Of a DNA stretch of 64,000 nt, positions 12,204 to 23,105 are shown one piece after another. The notes below the pieces were generated by a model, which worked only from the letters and a program-made list of their open reading frames with translations, was not told the origin of the DNA and did not search any database. Positions within the stretch are counted from its first letter, which is position 1, and each line of letters opens with the position of its first letter. This stretch comes from Membranipora membranacea (Eukaryota; Bryozoa; Gymnolaemata; Cheilostomatida; Membraniporidae), in assembly GCA_914767715.1 (NCBI GenBank), contig OU612070.1, positions 15,703,501-15,767,500 on the forward strand, read 5' to 3'. Position numbers and translations under genes: made by a program.

Positions 12204-15200
12204 ATGGCGTCTCAAATGCTGAATTCAGATGATTTAGATGAAGTTTTAGCAGAGTTTGCTGACATAGATAGGGAGTATTTTGACATGAGTAACAGAGTTC
12301 TGGATATAGATAATGAGGATGATTCTGATAGTGAAATGGGCACAGCTGAGGTAAACATAAACCCTGAATTGAACCAAAGAGAAGTTAATGAGCAACAAGG
12401 TGAGCCTGCAATTGTAAATGAAGAAGATGGACCACTGATGGCTGAAATCAATCATCAGTGTGAGAATGAGGACAATGATGAAGGAGTTGAGCCTCTTAAT
12501 GAAGAACTAACATTAGCTCAAAGGATAGGCTGTGTCTGTGGGTGTGCTGGGAGGATGGATGTAGAGGTGATAAATGCAGGAAGAGCTATTGCTCATAGTC
12601 TGAGCAAAGAATCCCTTGACATGATGGTGATGGGGAAAGTAAGTGTCATGATTCAGTGTGGACAGGAGACTGTCAGCAAAAAGCGCAAGCATCAGAAGGA
12701 AAGAAGAAGAGTACGCTGCAACTATACACATGAGCGTGAGTTGTTATCTTATGTATGTTATTATATTGCATAGAAACTAATGTCAGGAGAGGAGGCGTGA
12801 TAGCGACGGATTATCATTGATTTGTCTTTTAAAACATTGTTTACAGAATCAAGTATTTGTCGCCCCATGTTCGAGTACATGAATGCCGTTGGACAGAGGA
12901 GACTTGATTCTATCATAGCCTCGTACGTAGAAAACAATTATTGTGCACCCAGAGAGTTCAAGTACAATGTGGGGCATGGAAGAAACAGGAAGGCGCTGAC
13001 GCTAGAGGAATGTCGGAAGATTTATCACTATTTGCAGACGACAGCCAAAGTTCACGGACTTGATATTCCAGGTCGAATGCCAGGTACTTCCAAATAGTTT
13101 CTCATCCCATCATGATCTTAGAGCATCATTTTTTTCCTTGCCCTGCGCTGAAGCGATCTCAAACAATTATCCTACTAATGGTTTCTTCTTTCAGGTGTGA
13201 GAGATAATTATGAAACACACCAAGTGGTTGTTTTACCATGCGATTTCACCAAGAAAAGTATCCATGAGAGCTATACACAGGCCGCTGCAGTTGCTGGCTG
13301 GAGACCTGTCTGTATCCGTTCCTTCCAAGATGTGTGGAAGCGACTTATGCCTAACCTTCTCATCTCAAAGCCCAAGTCTGATCTATGCTGGACATGTCAG
13401 CAGAACAACATGAGAGCATTAGAGTAAGTTGAAATGGATTAAATCAACAACTAACAAATCCAAGTGCTAAATACGAGCTTACCATGCTTGATGAGTCCAC
13501 TTTGCAGCCAAGCTCTACTGTTTGCAGGCTGACTAATCTTGATCTCCAACGCAAAGAACAGTTAATGAGGGATCAACTGGAACACGTGGGCATCGCCACA
13601 AAGGCGAGGGAGTATATGAATACTTGTTCGAAGCGTTCTAAGGAGATTCTTTCCAATGCAAATGCAGTACTTGAGCCTCACGATCCACAGTCAGGTCCAG
13701 ATATGGCACACTATGGGTTTGACTTTGCTCAGCAGGTATATACTTAGACATAACTTACATCTCAATCTTCGATATCGCCGTCATACCATTTGAGTATAGA
13801 TCTAAATAACTGGAATGAATATCATGAACTATGCATGTTAATATAATAATTGAATATCCTCATTCATTTAGTGTACAGATATAACATCCAAAGGTAAGAT
13901 ATGTGTGGTGTGTGTCTAATATCGGTGTGTGTCACTTCGCAAATTTCTCTGATTTCACTGCTTACCCCTCCCTAACAGCGCCAAGTTGCTTTCTATCCAA
14001 TTATTTTTATATCTCACACATATTGACAGGTGTTGTACCCCTCAGATCCGATGCAACCCGGTCCAATATATTTCAAGACACCTCGCAAGTGTGGAATGTT
14101 TGGTGTTTGTGCTACTGGCTTCCCTTATCAAATAACATACTTGATTGATGAAGCAGCATCTTCAGGCAAGGGATCTAACCAAGTTATCTCCTATCTCCAC
14201 CACTACTTTCAGAGTTATGGACTCGGAGAAAAACATCTAACTCTTCACGCCGACAACTGCTGGTAAGATCATTGTGATAGATCAAGACAGATAGATTGGT
14301 AAGAGATAGCTTATATTATTTATGAAAATAATCATATGGATGTGTGTTGAATTGTAGCGGTCAAAATAAAAATAATACGATGATGTACTATCTAGCTTGG
14401 AGAGTCGCTCGAGGACTTCACTCATCGATTGAGATGAATTTTCTGGTGGCAGGGCACACTAAGTTCGCACCAGATCTTCACTTTGGTATGATTAAAAAGA
14501 AGTTCCGAAAGACGCGTGTCTCCAGTCTTGGTGCGCTTGAGAAGGTAAGTGATAGCGTATTCTGTGTTTAGGGCTCTTTAGATCTTATGGCATTAGTAGG
14601 TGTACCGTGACAAATTTCGATCTCATCTCATGTTGGTGACCAGTTGTTTATCAAATTTTACAGGTTGTGAATGAGTCCTCGAAAGGAAACCTCGCACAGC
14701 TTGTGATGGGAGCCGATGGCCACTCTCTTGTGAAAGTGTATGACTGGGCCTCATTCTTTAGTGGAGCCAAACCAATTAAAGCTATCAAAAAGCAACATCA
14801 GCTTCGTTTTCCTCCTTCACCTACAGGTAGGCGAGATGAATGCGTGTTGAATAAAGATAATGCGTATTGTTTTGACTGAATAACATTCCTATCAATGATC
14901 TGTTTGCAGGTACGGTTCTCACTAAAGAAACTGTTGATGGGCCAGAGTCAACTCATAGGGTTTATGAGTGTATCCCTGAAGGTTACCCACAAGAGATTCC
15001 ACCGCCAGGTCTAGACCCAAGCCGCCAATGGTACCTCTATGAGGAAATCAGGGAGTTCTGTGACTCGAGGTTTATGGACGAAGTTTGTCCCCTCCCATCA
15101 GTACAGAAGCCAACAGCTCTGCAGAAATTACAAGGTTCGATTCAACACTGATACAGTTACCGGTTTTTTAACTTAATCATTCGATGGACACATAATACAT

Positions 15201-15417
15201 AAAAATAATATAATAATATAATATATTTTATACTATATAATATATTATAAATTATAATATATATAATATTATATTATGTTGATAATACATTATATATGAA
15301 AATATGATTTTAGATCAGCAGCAGGCGAAGAAAGGAAAGGTATCGGGGAAGCAGCCAGCAAAGCAGCCAGCAAAGCAGCCAGCAAAGCAGCCAGCTAAGC
15401 GGGGCAGAAAGAAATAA
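12204..15417 (+). CDS. DUF7869-like putative transposase, nine exons, 726 residues
   Basis: Exons are 12204-12735, 12847-13083, 13195-13423, 13465-13735, 14030-14262, 14358-14544, 14664-14826, 14910-15134 and 15314-15417. They have GT/AG ends and sum to 2,181 nt, all in phase. The fourth exon follows an unusually short 41-bp intron, and the donor after exon 8 (gttcga) is weak. The N-terminus (1-100) is acidic, then C-x-C-x-C at 110-114. A C-W-T-C motif lies at 321-324. The core has G-F-D-F-A-Q-Q with D419, then L-H-A-D-N-C-C-G-Q-N-K-N-N with D498, then G-H-T-K-F-A-P-D with H534 and D540. The tail has four K-Q-P-A-type repeats and a basic end. The A-D-N-C-x-G-Q-N-K-N signature marks a widespread uncharacterised animal family that I associate with DUF7869 (from memory). 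The two Asp in beta-strand-like settings suggest an RNase H-fold nuclease (inference). Its position inside TIRs makes it the likely transposase. Confidence 0.85.
15150..15300. repeat. AT-rich low-complexity tract in the last intron
   Basis: Runs of 'ataatataat' and 'tatatta' dominate the intron before the last coding exon. A similar AT tract follows the stop codon at about 15420-15475. Confidence 0.7.
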
Positions 15418-15992
15418 ACCTATTATATAACATACAAATAAATTAAATGATAAATATATTATATTATATATTATCATACTAGACGCTTTATCTTTAATTG
15501 AAATGTTGCATTTGGAATAAATGCAATTGATATCTGGCTATCCTGCCAGCAATATAGTAGATTTTATACAGCACCTCGCTTAGTTATCTGTCATGTGACA
15601 TCGAAGATTTCGAAATTTAAGCGCCGCTTACCACGAACTTTGGCCCCTAATTACCACGTGATGTTGTGGTCTGAGCATCTAATTAATGTGTTCAGAGGAA
15701 TCGGCATGCTTGAATTACCCAAGGGTCACCCGTTTGATCAGCTATGTAAAAAAGATCATAGCGTATCCAAGGTGTTTAATAACGTAAACAACTTTGTCAT
15801 TCCATTTTAGGTGAAGTCTTTGTTTACTTGCCGTTTTCTCACAATCGGTATATCACGAGTTTGTGGGTAGTGTCTTACGATTATACTGATATCTCGAAAA
15901 CTATACTAGCTAGGCAGTTCAAATAAATTGCATTCAACTCAGCAGAGTTTACACTATAGGATGGACTGAAAAACCAGAAAAGTCCATTTCCA

Positions 15993-16024
15993 ACTTAGAT
16001 TGCATTTTGTCATGCCATGACACA
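15993..16024 (-). repeat. Right terminal inverted repeat of the DUF7869-like element
   Basis: Read on the minus strand it starts TGTGTCATGGCATGAC, matching the left repeat at 30 of 32 positions. It is followed by the TA duplicate at 16025-16026. An open frame at 15595-15810, between the gene and this repeat, has no recognised motif and is probably not coding. Confidence 0.9.
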
Positions 16025-16250
16025 TATTTAGCATTTTATCACACATAAACCATGTCCAAGATTCAAAAATGAGGTGATTAGTTTAGGGCGTATTCCAATC
16101 GGTTCATGATACCACAGACCAAGGAACCTGGTAAAAGATAAAGTTCGATGGAATCGAAAGACTCTAATGTATTAAAATCTCAATAAAGAGTGGCACAGAT
16201 TTACGGTGTAATCTGTCAGAAAAAGTTCTGTACTGCTCATGCTGAGTCAA
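16025..16250. repeat. Tandem repeat, about 307-bp unit, copy 3 (right of the insertion)
   Basis: It continues unit 2 after the transposon, through 'tttagggcgtattccaatcgg', 'ggcacagattta' and 'gttctgtactgctcatgctga', and diverges near 16245. Confidence 0.85.
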
Positions 16251-18126
16251 TGGTTATATGGACTGAAAAACTAATTCGAGTAAATGAAGATAATACAGTA
16301 CACCCACTGTACACGTCCTCCAGTACCTTCAGATACACCAGCTACCATGGTCATAATCCCACCAGCGATTGATAGATGGATTAATTGTTAAATTACTTTG
16401 GTTATGTCTCCATGTCTCTCATTTAATTACCATCTTTTTAAAATGTGGAACATTGTCCTTCTAAAACTTTAATTGGTGTGGCCATCAATTTAATATATTG
16501 TCATCTAAATGATGTTTATTTTTAATTCTGACTAGGGAATTTTTAACATAATATCCAGCAAAGTCTTCCATCGCTTACAGCAAAGTTTTTAGGATAGATG
16601 GGAACTTCCAGATTTTGCTTATTTTGCTGCCCCAACCTGACAGATATCAATAGGTAACAGCTTTAGATTTCTCGTTTCAGGACAATCTTGAAACCAGTCA
16701 CGACTATCGCTAGATCGCTAGGAAAAGCACCCGATATGTCTTTCACAACGCCTGTCTGTTTACAATGTCTTTTGTGGAACTTTCCAAGCACCAGGGCAAG
16801 AATATGGTAGCCAACCAGATGGTAAGTTTGCCCAAAGCACCAGAGTATGGTAGCATTCCCAGTGAGGATAAAGAAACTGAATCTGGTGCGGTACTCAGTT
16901 GATAATATATACAGATTTCAAAGACGCAAGCGACTGCAGAATTCGACGAACCGAACAAACTACACAGTTTAAAGTTGCATTAAATATTTGTTTGATGTTT
17001 GATTTCATTTGATTCATAATTGTAAAAATTCAAGTTCGATGAGCGAGGACGCTCTTTTTTTAAAGTCCAGTTGGATGTTAGCCTATATCTGGAACCTGAG
17101 ATTTTATTTAAGGGTTCATTTCCAAAGGAATGTCAGACCCTTACCTTTGATTTATTAGTATATTGTGTTGATTAAGAAAAACCTGTACACTTTTCAGAAA
17201 ACCTCCATTATTATAAATAAAGAAATAAGTAAGAGATCATGTGATATGTCATAGCCATCGAGGGCGATCGCAACCAGGAGGGGGGTGCAGATGTCGCATC
17301 TACAGCAACAAACATATAACAAGCCAGGAGACTTTTCTATACCATAGGATACCAATGTCAGACAGAATAATAGCAATATTCAACATCTAAGCCAGTATAT
17401 CATCAAAGCCACAACTGTGACAACGCAGTAAAGGTGGTGCCAACAGAGACAATGCAGAATTAGCATATATTACCATCGGTTGACTTACACCAACCCACTC
17501 TTGCTACCGATCAACCCTACTATGCGGTAATTGAAAATAGTTTTGAATCTTGTTTTTCGCTTACATTTACGTAAGCAGTTTTTTAATGTGTCTCGAAATA
17601 TACTATTTAATAACATTGTTGTCAATTGAAATGCACTTTCTGTTTGGCGACCATTTGGTCGGCGGGCAGACTCTTTTTAGTACCTTCTTTTGGCAGTCAG
17701 GTTAGTTTGTAGTCGAGTGAACCAACAGGCCACCCTCCCAACGGGCCCAGAAAAGCGAGGCCCAGAGGGCAAGCCTGTAACCATATGTCCCTATATTATG
17801 ACTTGTCTCCTTTTTGCTTTATCTGGGAATCCCTTTCCCATTTAAAAATTACCAAAGAAATCCATGTCTTATATCCACCATTTCTATATCATATCACTAA
17901 AGTTATTGTCTTTAGGATCATTCCTATTGTTTTTTGATGAAATAAAAATTATTTGTGATGTTATTAAAGATGTTCACCGATAAATATTGGATCTTTTTTA
18001 GTGGTGTATTAATATTGTGACTATGACATAGGTGATGTGCACAAAGAAGTGCAAAAACATTTCATTTCAGCTGATGACAAGTTTTATTGATTGTCTCTAC
18101 TGAGTTATGGACTTGCTAATTTCCAG
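16251..18126. other. No gene seen; short repeat fragment at about 17470-17530
   Basis: The segment at about 17470-17530 resembles 3910-3972 ('ccgatcaaccctact' in both). The rest has only short frames without motifs. Confidence 0.45.
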
Positions 18127-21100
18127 GCACATACAGGAACTCTTTGGATTCAGTTCATCAGAACCCCAACCGGCTGCTATACAGTCATGTTTGGTGAATG
18201 ATACTATTTTAACAGCAGAAACTGGCTTTGGAAAGAGTCTGATATATCAGGTAGGAGGATCAGTCAGCAGCTAACAACGTTTGTTCTGCTACTAGTATTA
18301 TTATTAGTCTCTCTCATTATGTATGTTTTGTGGGGCTGGGCATGCACTGATTGACTGCCTAGTTTCAAATTCTGAATCTAAACCAAAGCCCATAACCCAT
18401 CCAATTTATGTGTTAGTATATAGGATGCTGTTTCTGTATGATCTTGGCTTGAAGAGGACAGATCTCATCAGCTTGAATTTTATTTTGGCAAATTTTGTGC
18501 CGGTTTCGTTTGTAGTAGTAGTAGTAGAAGTAATAACACCTGATTGAAGGCAGGGAAAATGGTACCACTTTCCCTGAAAAAGGTAACAAAAAACTATTGA
18601 GGTATCCTCTATCTTTTACAAAAATTCCAGTTAAGTGCTCAAACGGTGCAAGATGCTGGTAGAGGCACTTCATTATCAACCACTTTCTCCCCTCCGATTA
18701 AGGATATAATCATAAAGTGCCGCAGTTATGGCCACCATATAAAAGAGGATAACTCCAAACATTTCGTAAAAATTGAGATGGAGCTAGATAAAAAGACTGG
18801 TCATACAAGAGAAAAAGATAGTTATGTATAGTTATGTATAGGCAATCAAGACATTGTTTCATATCCATCATACCAATATGCTTACAAGTTCCCAGGATTG
18901 CTTGATTTTGACTTGGAATGTCAAAATATGTTTCAGCCTAATTCCTTGAAAAATTTGGTAGGGGTGAGAAATTTACTACAGTTGACTACAGTGTACCGTT
19001 TTTTGGCAGGTGTTGTCTAGCCAGCCAAAGTTTTTGTTGTGAAGTTAATAAGTCAGAGTTAAATCTGAATTTTATTTCCACATTCTTCTCTGTTTGTTGT
19101 TAAATAATATATGTTTGGAAACTAAGATGTCTTATGAACACATCAAGAAAATATCTGAGGCAGCCTTCTCGTATTCACCTAAGGAACAGCAATTTCAGAC
19201 TGTCAGCTCGTATTTTGCTGGGGGAAAGATACTATTCTTGTTGCCCCAACTGGTTTTGGTAAATCATTCATATACCAAGTGGCTCCATTTCTTTATGACA
19301 GCAAATATACATTACCTAGTGTTAATAGGACTAGAAGGACAAACACTATCAGAGAAAAACATTTGGCTCTAATGTCACTACTGATGTTTCTTCACTCTCT
19401 GAGTGAGAGCTGGGAGAATGGTGAGAGTCAGTTATCTGAATCTGTTCAGCCTACTACAGGTGGATCTACTAGCACTTCTGCTGATACCTCTAATACCATT
19501 GAAGATGATGCTAAGCCCACTGACACAAGTACACCAACCCGACCAGAGATCCCTAGTGACAATGTGGACAACCTTTCAGGTCTGCTGGCAGAGACCACGT
19601 TATCCGCCACCACATCTTCTACTATAATGCCTACAGCCTCTTGTGTTAGTGGTTAAGCTGAGTGATACTTGGTTGATGGGTGTAGGTTGTTCATTAATTT
19701 ATTATTCAGCGATCATGAAACTAGTTTGAAAGCTAATCATTGCCTGTCAACAACATTGCTGCGACTACGTCTACTGCCTAAGCAAAGGCAGACAATTTTG
19801 TTTTATTGTTGCAATTTAATATGTCTAAATGTAACAAATCCCATGTGACAGAGTTGAAGCCCAGACATATATCACAATATTAGCAGCGGATATTTTGGAA
19901 CATTTACGAGCAGGAACGTCATCAAATACCTACAGGCCTTCTCAATCAGCTTTCAAGAAATTACAAGAACTTGGTGTCCTGATGTTGTTGTGTCAACGGA
20001 TAAATAATATTTATGACTATTTTTCTTGTATGAATTAAGTGTATGCAAGGAGTAAACCAACTTCAAATGATTTGTTGCATTTAAGTTTGCCAATTTTTAA
20101 TTTAATCCTCTTTATGTTACAGCCTGTCATACAGATTTTGGTCATCATGCCGCTCATTGCCATGATCACTGATGGGCTAGCCAATCTCAAAAGGGTCCTA
20201 CCAATGGTCAGCGCCATCCACTTGACAGCTGCCACACTCGGTGAAGGATTCGATTCTCTTTGCCAGTCCTGAGACAATGCTCAGCCAGTGCAGTCGAAAG
20301 TTTATAGAGGAGGTTGCCAACATTAAGGCTGTCTTTGTAGATGAATTTCACATTGTCTCCTCATGGTGAGTAAACTTACTACCTACAAAGTTGATTGTAA
20401 TTATGAATTGACAAATGTTCTGATGGCTTGCTTTTGAGCCAGTACCATCCTACCTGTTTAATGGTTAGCTTATGCTGATAACAGGCCTGTCACTTGTCTT
20501 AAAAAGTAGTGATGGTACAACCGGACTCAATAGGGCAAGCTTTTGCTTGAGCATCAAAAAAGGTCTAAATAGCTGGTTGAATCACAAAAAGCAAAAATTC
20601 ATTACATAATATTTATGTTCCTTGTCATATTTAGGTTGTTACCAATTACCTTACATATTTACATCTCACTTTGCAATAAATGTCAGATTTGGATAATAGT
20701 TTTTACAGCCCGTCTAGTTATATTGTTTAACAAAACTTGCAAACATGATACAAAGGTGTGTGGTAATAATATTGCTGCTATTTGGAACTTTGATATTGGT
20801 ATTAGAAACTCCAGTAAATCTAGTTCTAACATTGTGTTATGTTCACTGCTGTACCAACTTCTTCCAACCAAGAATGTTAACAAATTGCTAGGCATGATAA
20901 CCTCAAACTAATGAAGTGATTATAATTATGTTTTTGCTGTATGAAGAGGAAGCTCTATCTGGCAGTGGTTTAATGTAGCACTACTAATATATATTTGCAC
21001 ATTTCTTTTTGTTTCAGGGGGCTTTCCCACAGCCAAGCTACAGCCTTTCGAGAGTATTATGGGCAGTTGGGTCAGCTGAGAGCTTACTTGCCATCTAGTG

Positions 21101-21219
21101 TCCCATTTGTATGTCTTTCAGCAACTGCTCCACAACTTGTAGTAGACAGCGTTGTTACATCCTTACATTTAGTGTCTCCCAAGATCATCAAAGTACAGAT
21201 AAACAAATCTAATATCAGG
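18127..21219 (+). pseudogene. RecQ-like DNA helicase, N-terminal half, decayed
   Basis: Separate segments carry the ordered motifs of a RecQ/SF2 helicase ATPase domain. 18127-18250 is exon-like, with E-L-F-G-F ... Q-P-A-A-I-Q, then a Walker A E-T-G-F-G-K-S-L-I-Y-Q. 19122-19310 holds a second Q-motif/Walker A (A-P-T-G-F-G-K-S-F-I-Y-Q) with a one-base shift near 19226. 20121-20390 has M-P-L-I-A-M, a frameshift, F-A-S-P-E-T-M, then the Walker B D-E-F-H-I-V-S-S-W-G. 21019-21219 has F-R-E-Y-Y-x-x-L-x-x-L-R and L-S-A-T-A-P (motif III). The Walker B exon joins the motif III exon in phase (donor at about 20366, acceptor about 21018). The second RecA lobe was not found. Two Walker A copies and two frameshifts indicate a broken, partly duplicated gene, possibly carried by a transposon. 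Confidence 0.7.
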
Positions 21220-22290
21220 TATGGTATACAGGTTATATTGCACCTAACTAAGTGGTGACTAGTTAATTGAGCAAACATCATCCCTGATATTACCCATGTG
21301 CTACTCATCGGCAGATACTTTAGACCTGATTTGATCTCCCTCTAATAATCATGATGATGGCCGACCGCTGGTGGTATAAGGCAACCCGGACAGCACTTAA
21401 GACAAGTAAATATCAGCTAGATTTTGGCTGCTTTAGGGTGAGATTCTGTAGAGAGTTATCAAAGCAATCTCAAATTTTAAAATCTCTCGCACAAGGACAT
21501 TATTGAATAATGTGAGAAAACCACGGGTCTAGTCTAGAGCATGTTGCCGACTTACACTAAAATATCTTTGCCTAGGCTACCTTGGACCAATACTGCTTTG
21601 TGATAATTTGGTGTAAGTAGAGCAGCATGTCCTAGGTAAACCAGCACAGGGCTTCCTGCTATACTGTTAGTAGATCATTGTATGGATGTATGGGTGTTAA
21701 TCTGTCTCAGGGGAGATAACATACTCTCGACCCTTCTAGACCCTGGGTTTTTGCACTTTCAAATCGTTAAAATCATTCAATAATGTCCTAGTAATAGCCT
21801 GTATAGTACAGCCCTAGAGGTCCTTGATGAAGATAAGATCAACTATCTAGGCTACCTGTTACTATTGACTGAACTTGGGGCAGCATTTATTATTATCAGA
21901 TAGAATGAGCATGCAGCTTATCATCCGATCAGTACACAGTTAGCAAATTATTTAAATGACGTTGCTCAATGCTCCATTTCAACATTCTTCACTCTCTTTT
22001 TTTCCAGCTATCACCGGATCCAAGTCAAGGGTTCTGTAGTGTAGTGTTGGCTTTGCTGTTGACTCTGCCATTTTTCTCTTATCAGTTAATAAAGAAGAAT
22101 GTATGTGCAGGCTGATTTCAGATTTATTCCTGAGATAGAAAGTTTGTCAACTTGAATGATGGCTGGCTAAACAACACCTAATCTGTTGTACACCTCACGT
22201 GTTCACTACAGTGCTATTTAATAAAAGGTCATAAGGATCACCCGTATTATTTGTAAACAGATTTAATTTATTAGTTGTCTCACCACAAAG
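21220..22290. other. No gene seen
   Basis: No helicase C-terminal motifs, and no other splice-linked coding segments, were found between the helicase relic and the retrotransposon. Confidence 0.4.
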
Positions 22291-22293
22291 AAG

Positions 22294-23105
22294 GTGGCCA
22301 TAACTGCGGCACTTTATGTTTATATCCTTACATTATTGCTTACATTATATGACATGAAAAATCAGATGATGTCTTACATAGAGAAACACAACCTATTTTC
22401 AGACCAACAATTCGGATTTCGTCAGAAACATTCAACCGAGCAAATGTTGCTATCTGTGCTGCAACAATGGAAAACTAAACTTGACCAATCCACTCCATGT
22501 TACATTGGAGCCTTATCCCTAGATGTCCGAAAAGCATTTGATACAATCAATCACAAACTTCTTCTATACATACTGGATAAAAAACAATTCTCAAGTTCTG
22601 CAATAGCACTACTTCGATCATATCTTCAAAACCGATCCCAAGTAATGAAAGTGGGGTTGTCACGATCTAATTCACAAGCAATCACCTGTGGGGTACCTCA
22701 AGGCTCAATTCTGGGTCCTATCCTCTTTAACTTAGCCATCAATGGATTGCTAGCAACATTTGACTTTGCTTTGCAGATGATACGCTAATCTACTGTACAG
22801 CCACAAGCATAGATGAAGTACTAGTGGAGTCCAATACTCTGCTAAAAAAAGCATCAGATTGGTATCATAGCCACTTACTGAGACTCAACATTGAGAAAAC
22901 ACAATTGTGCATATTTTCCAACAGAAACATTAAAAACTTCTACCACATCAATTTTCAAAACTCAAAAATTGAGACAAAACTCTCTATCAATGTACTAGGG
23001 GTTACCCTGGATACTGATTTATCTTTCCACATCCATGCCAATTGTAAGATTGAAAATATCATTGTCCTTGTTTTATTACCCATCACTAGGTCATGTTTTA
23101 TTTAG
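22294..23105 (+). pseudogene. Non-LTR retrotransposon (LINE) reverse transcriptase fragment
   Basis: Two open segments joined by a frameshift at about 22765 encode part of an RT domain. Motifs in order: F-G-F-R-Q-K-H-S-T-E (palm/finger), L-D-V-R-K-A-F-D-T-I-N-H (first catalytic Asp), G-V-P-Q-G-S-I-L-G-P-I-L-F, then, in the shifted frame, F-A-D-D-T (catalytic Asp pair), L-R-L-N-I-E-K-T and L-G-V-T-L-D. The pattern is that of jockey/CR1-type LINEs. The endonuclease and the N-terminal RT motifs are absent, as in a 5'-truncated copy. The frameshift next to the F-A-D-D box shows it is dead. Confidence 0.85.

Larger units (their letters stand above)
11869..16024 (+). mobile_element. Complete-looking DNA transposon with a DUF7869-like gene, 32-bp TIRs and TA target duplication
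   Basis: The ends are 32-bp inverted repeats (11869-11900 and 15993-16024) matching at 30 of 32 positions by eye, with outermost bases TGTGTCA / TGACACA. A TA dinucleotide flanks each end (11867-11868 and 16025-16026). The insertion site falls inside a tandem repeat whose neighbouring unit keeps the unoccupied sequence 'ctttagcatatttagcg' at about 11530-11550, so the borders are fixed to the base. The single large gene inside is uninterrupted. The TA duplication recalls Tc1/mariner-type insertion, but the encoded protein is not a mariner transposase that I recognise. Whether the element moves is not shown by one copy. High TIR identity and an open gene suggest a recent insertion. Confidence 0.85.

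Noticed and set aside
15595-15810. 71-codon open frame inside the transposon, downstream of the main gene
   Set aside because: No motif, no splice partners, and it lies in the 3' flank before the right TIR. The main gene already accounts for a complete element.
20615-20911. 98-codon open frame between helicase motif segments
   Set aside because: It lies in the intron between the phase-matched Walker B and motif III exons and shows no helicase motif.
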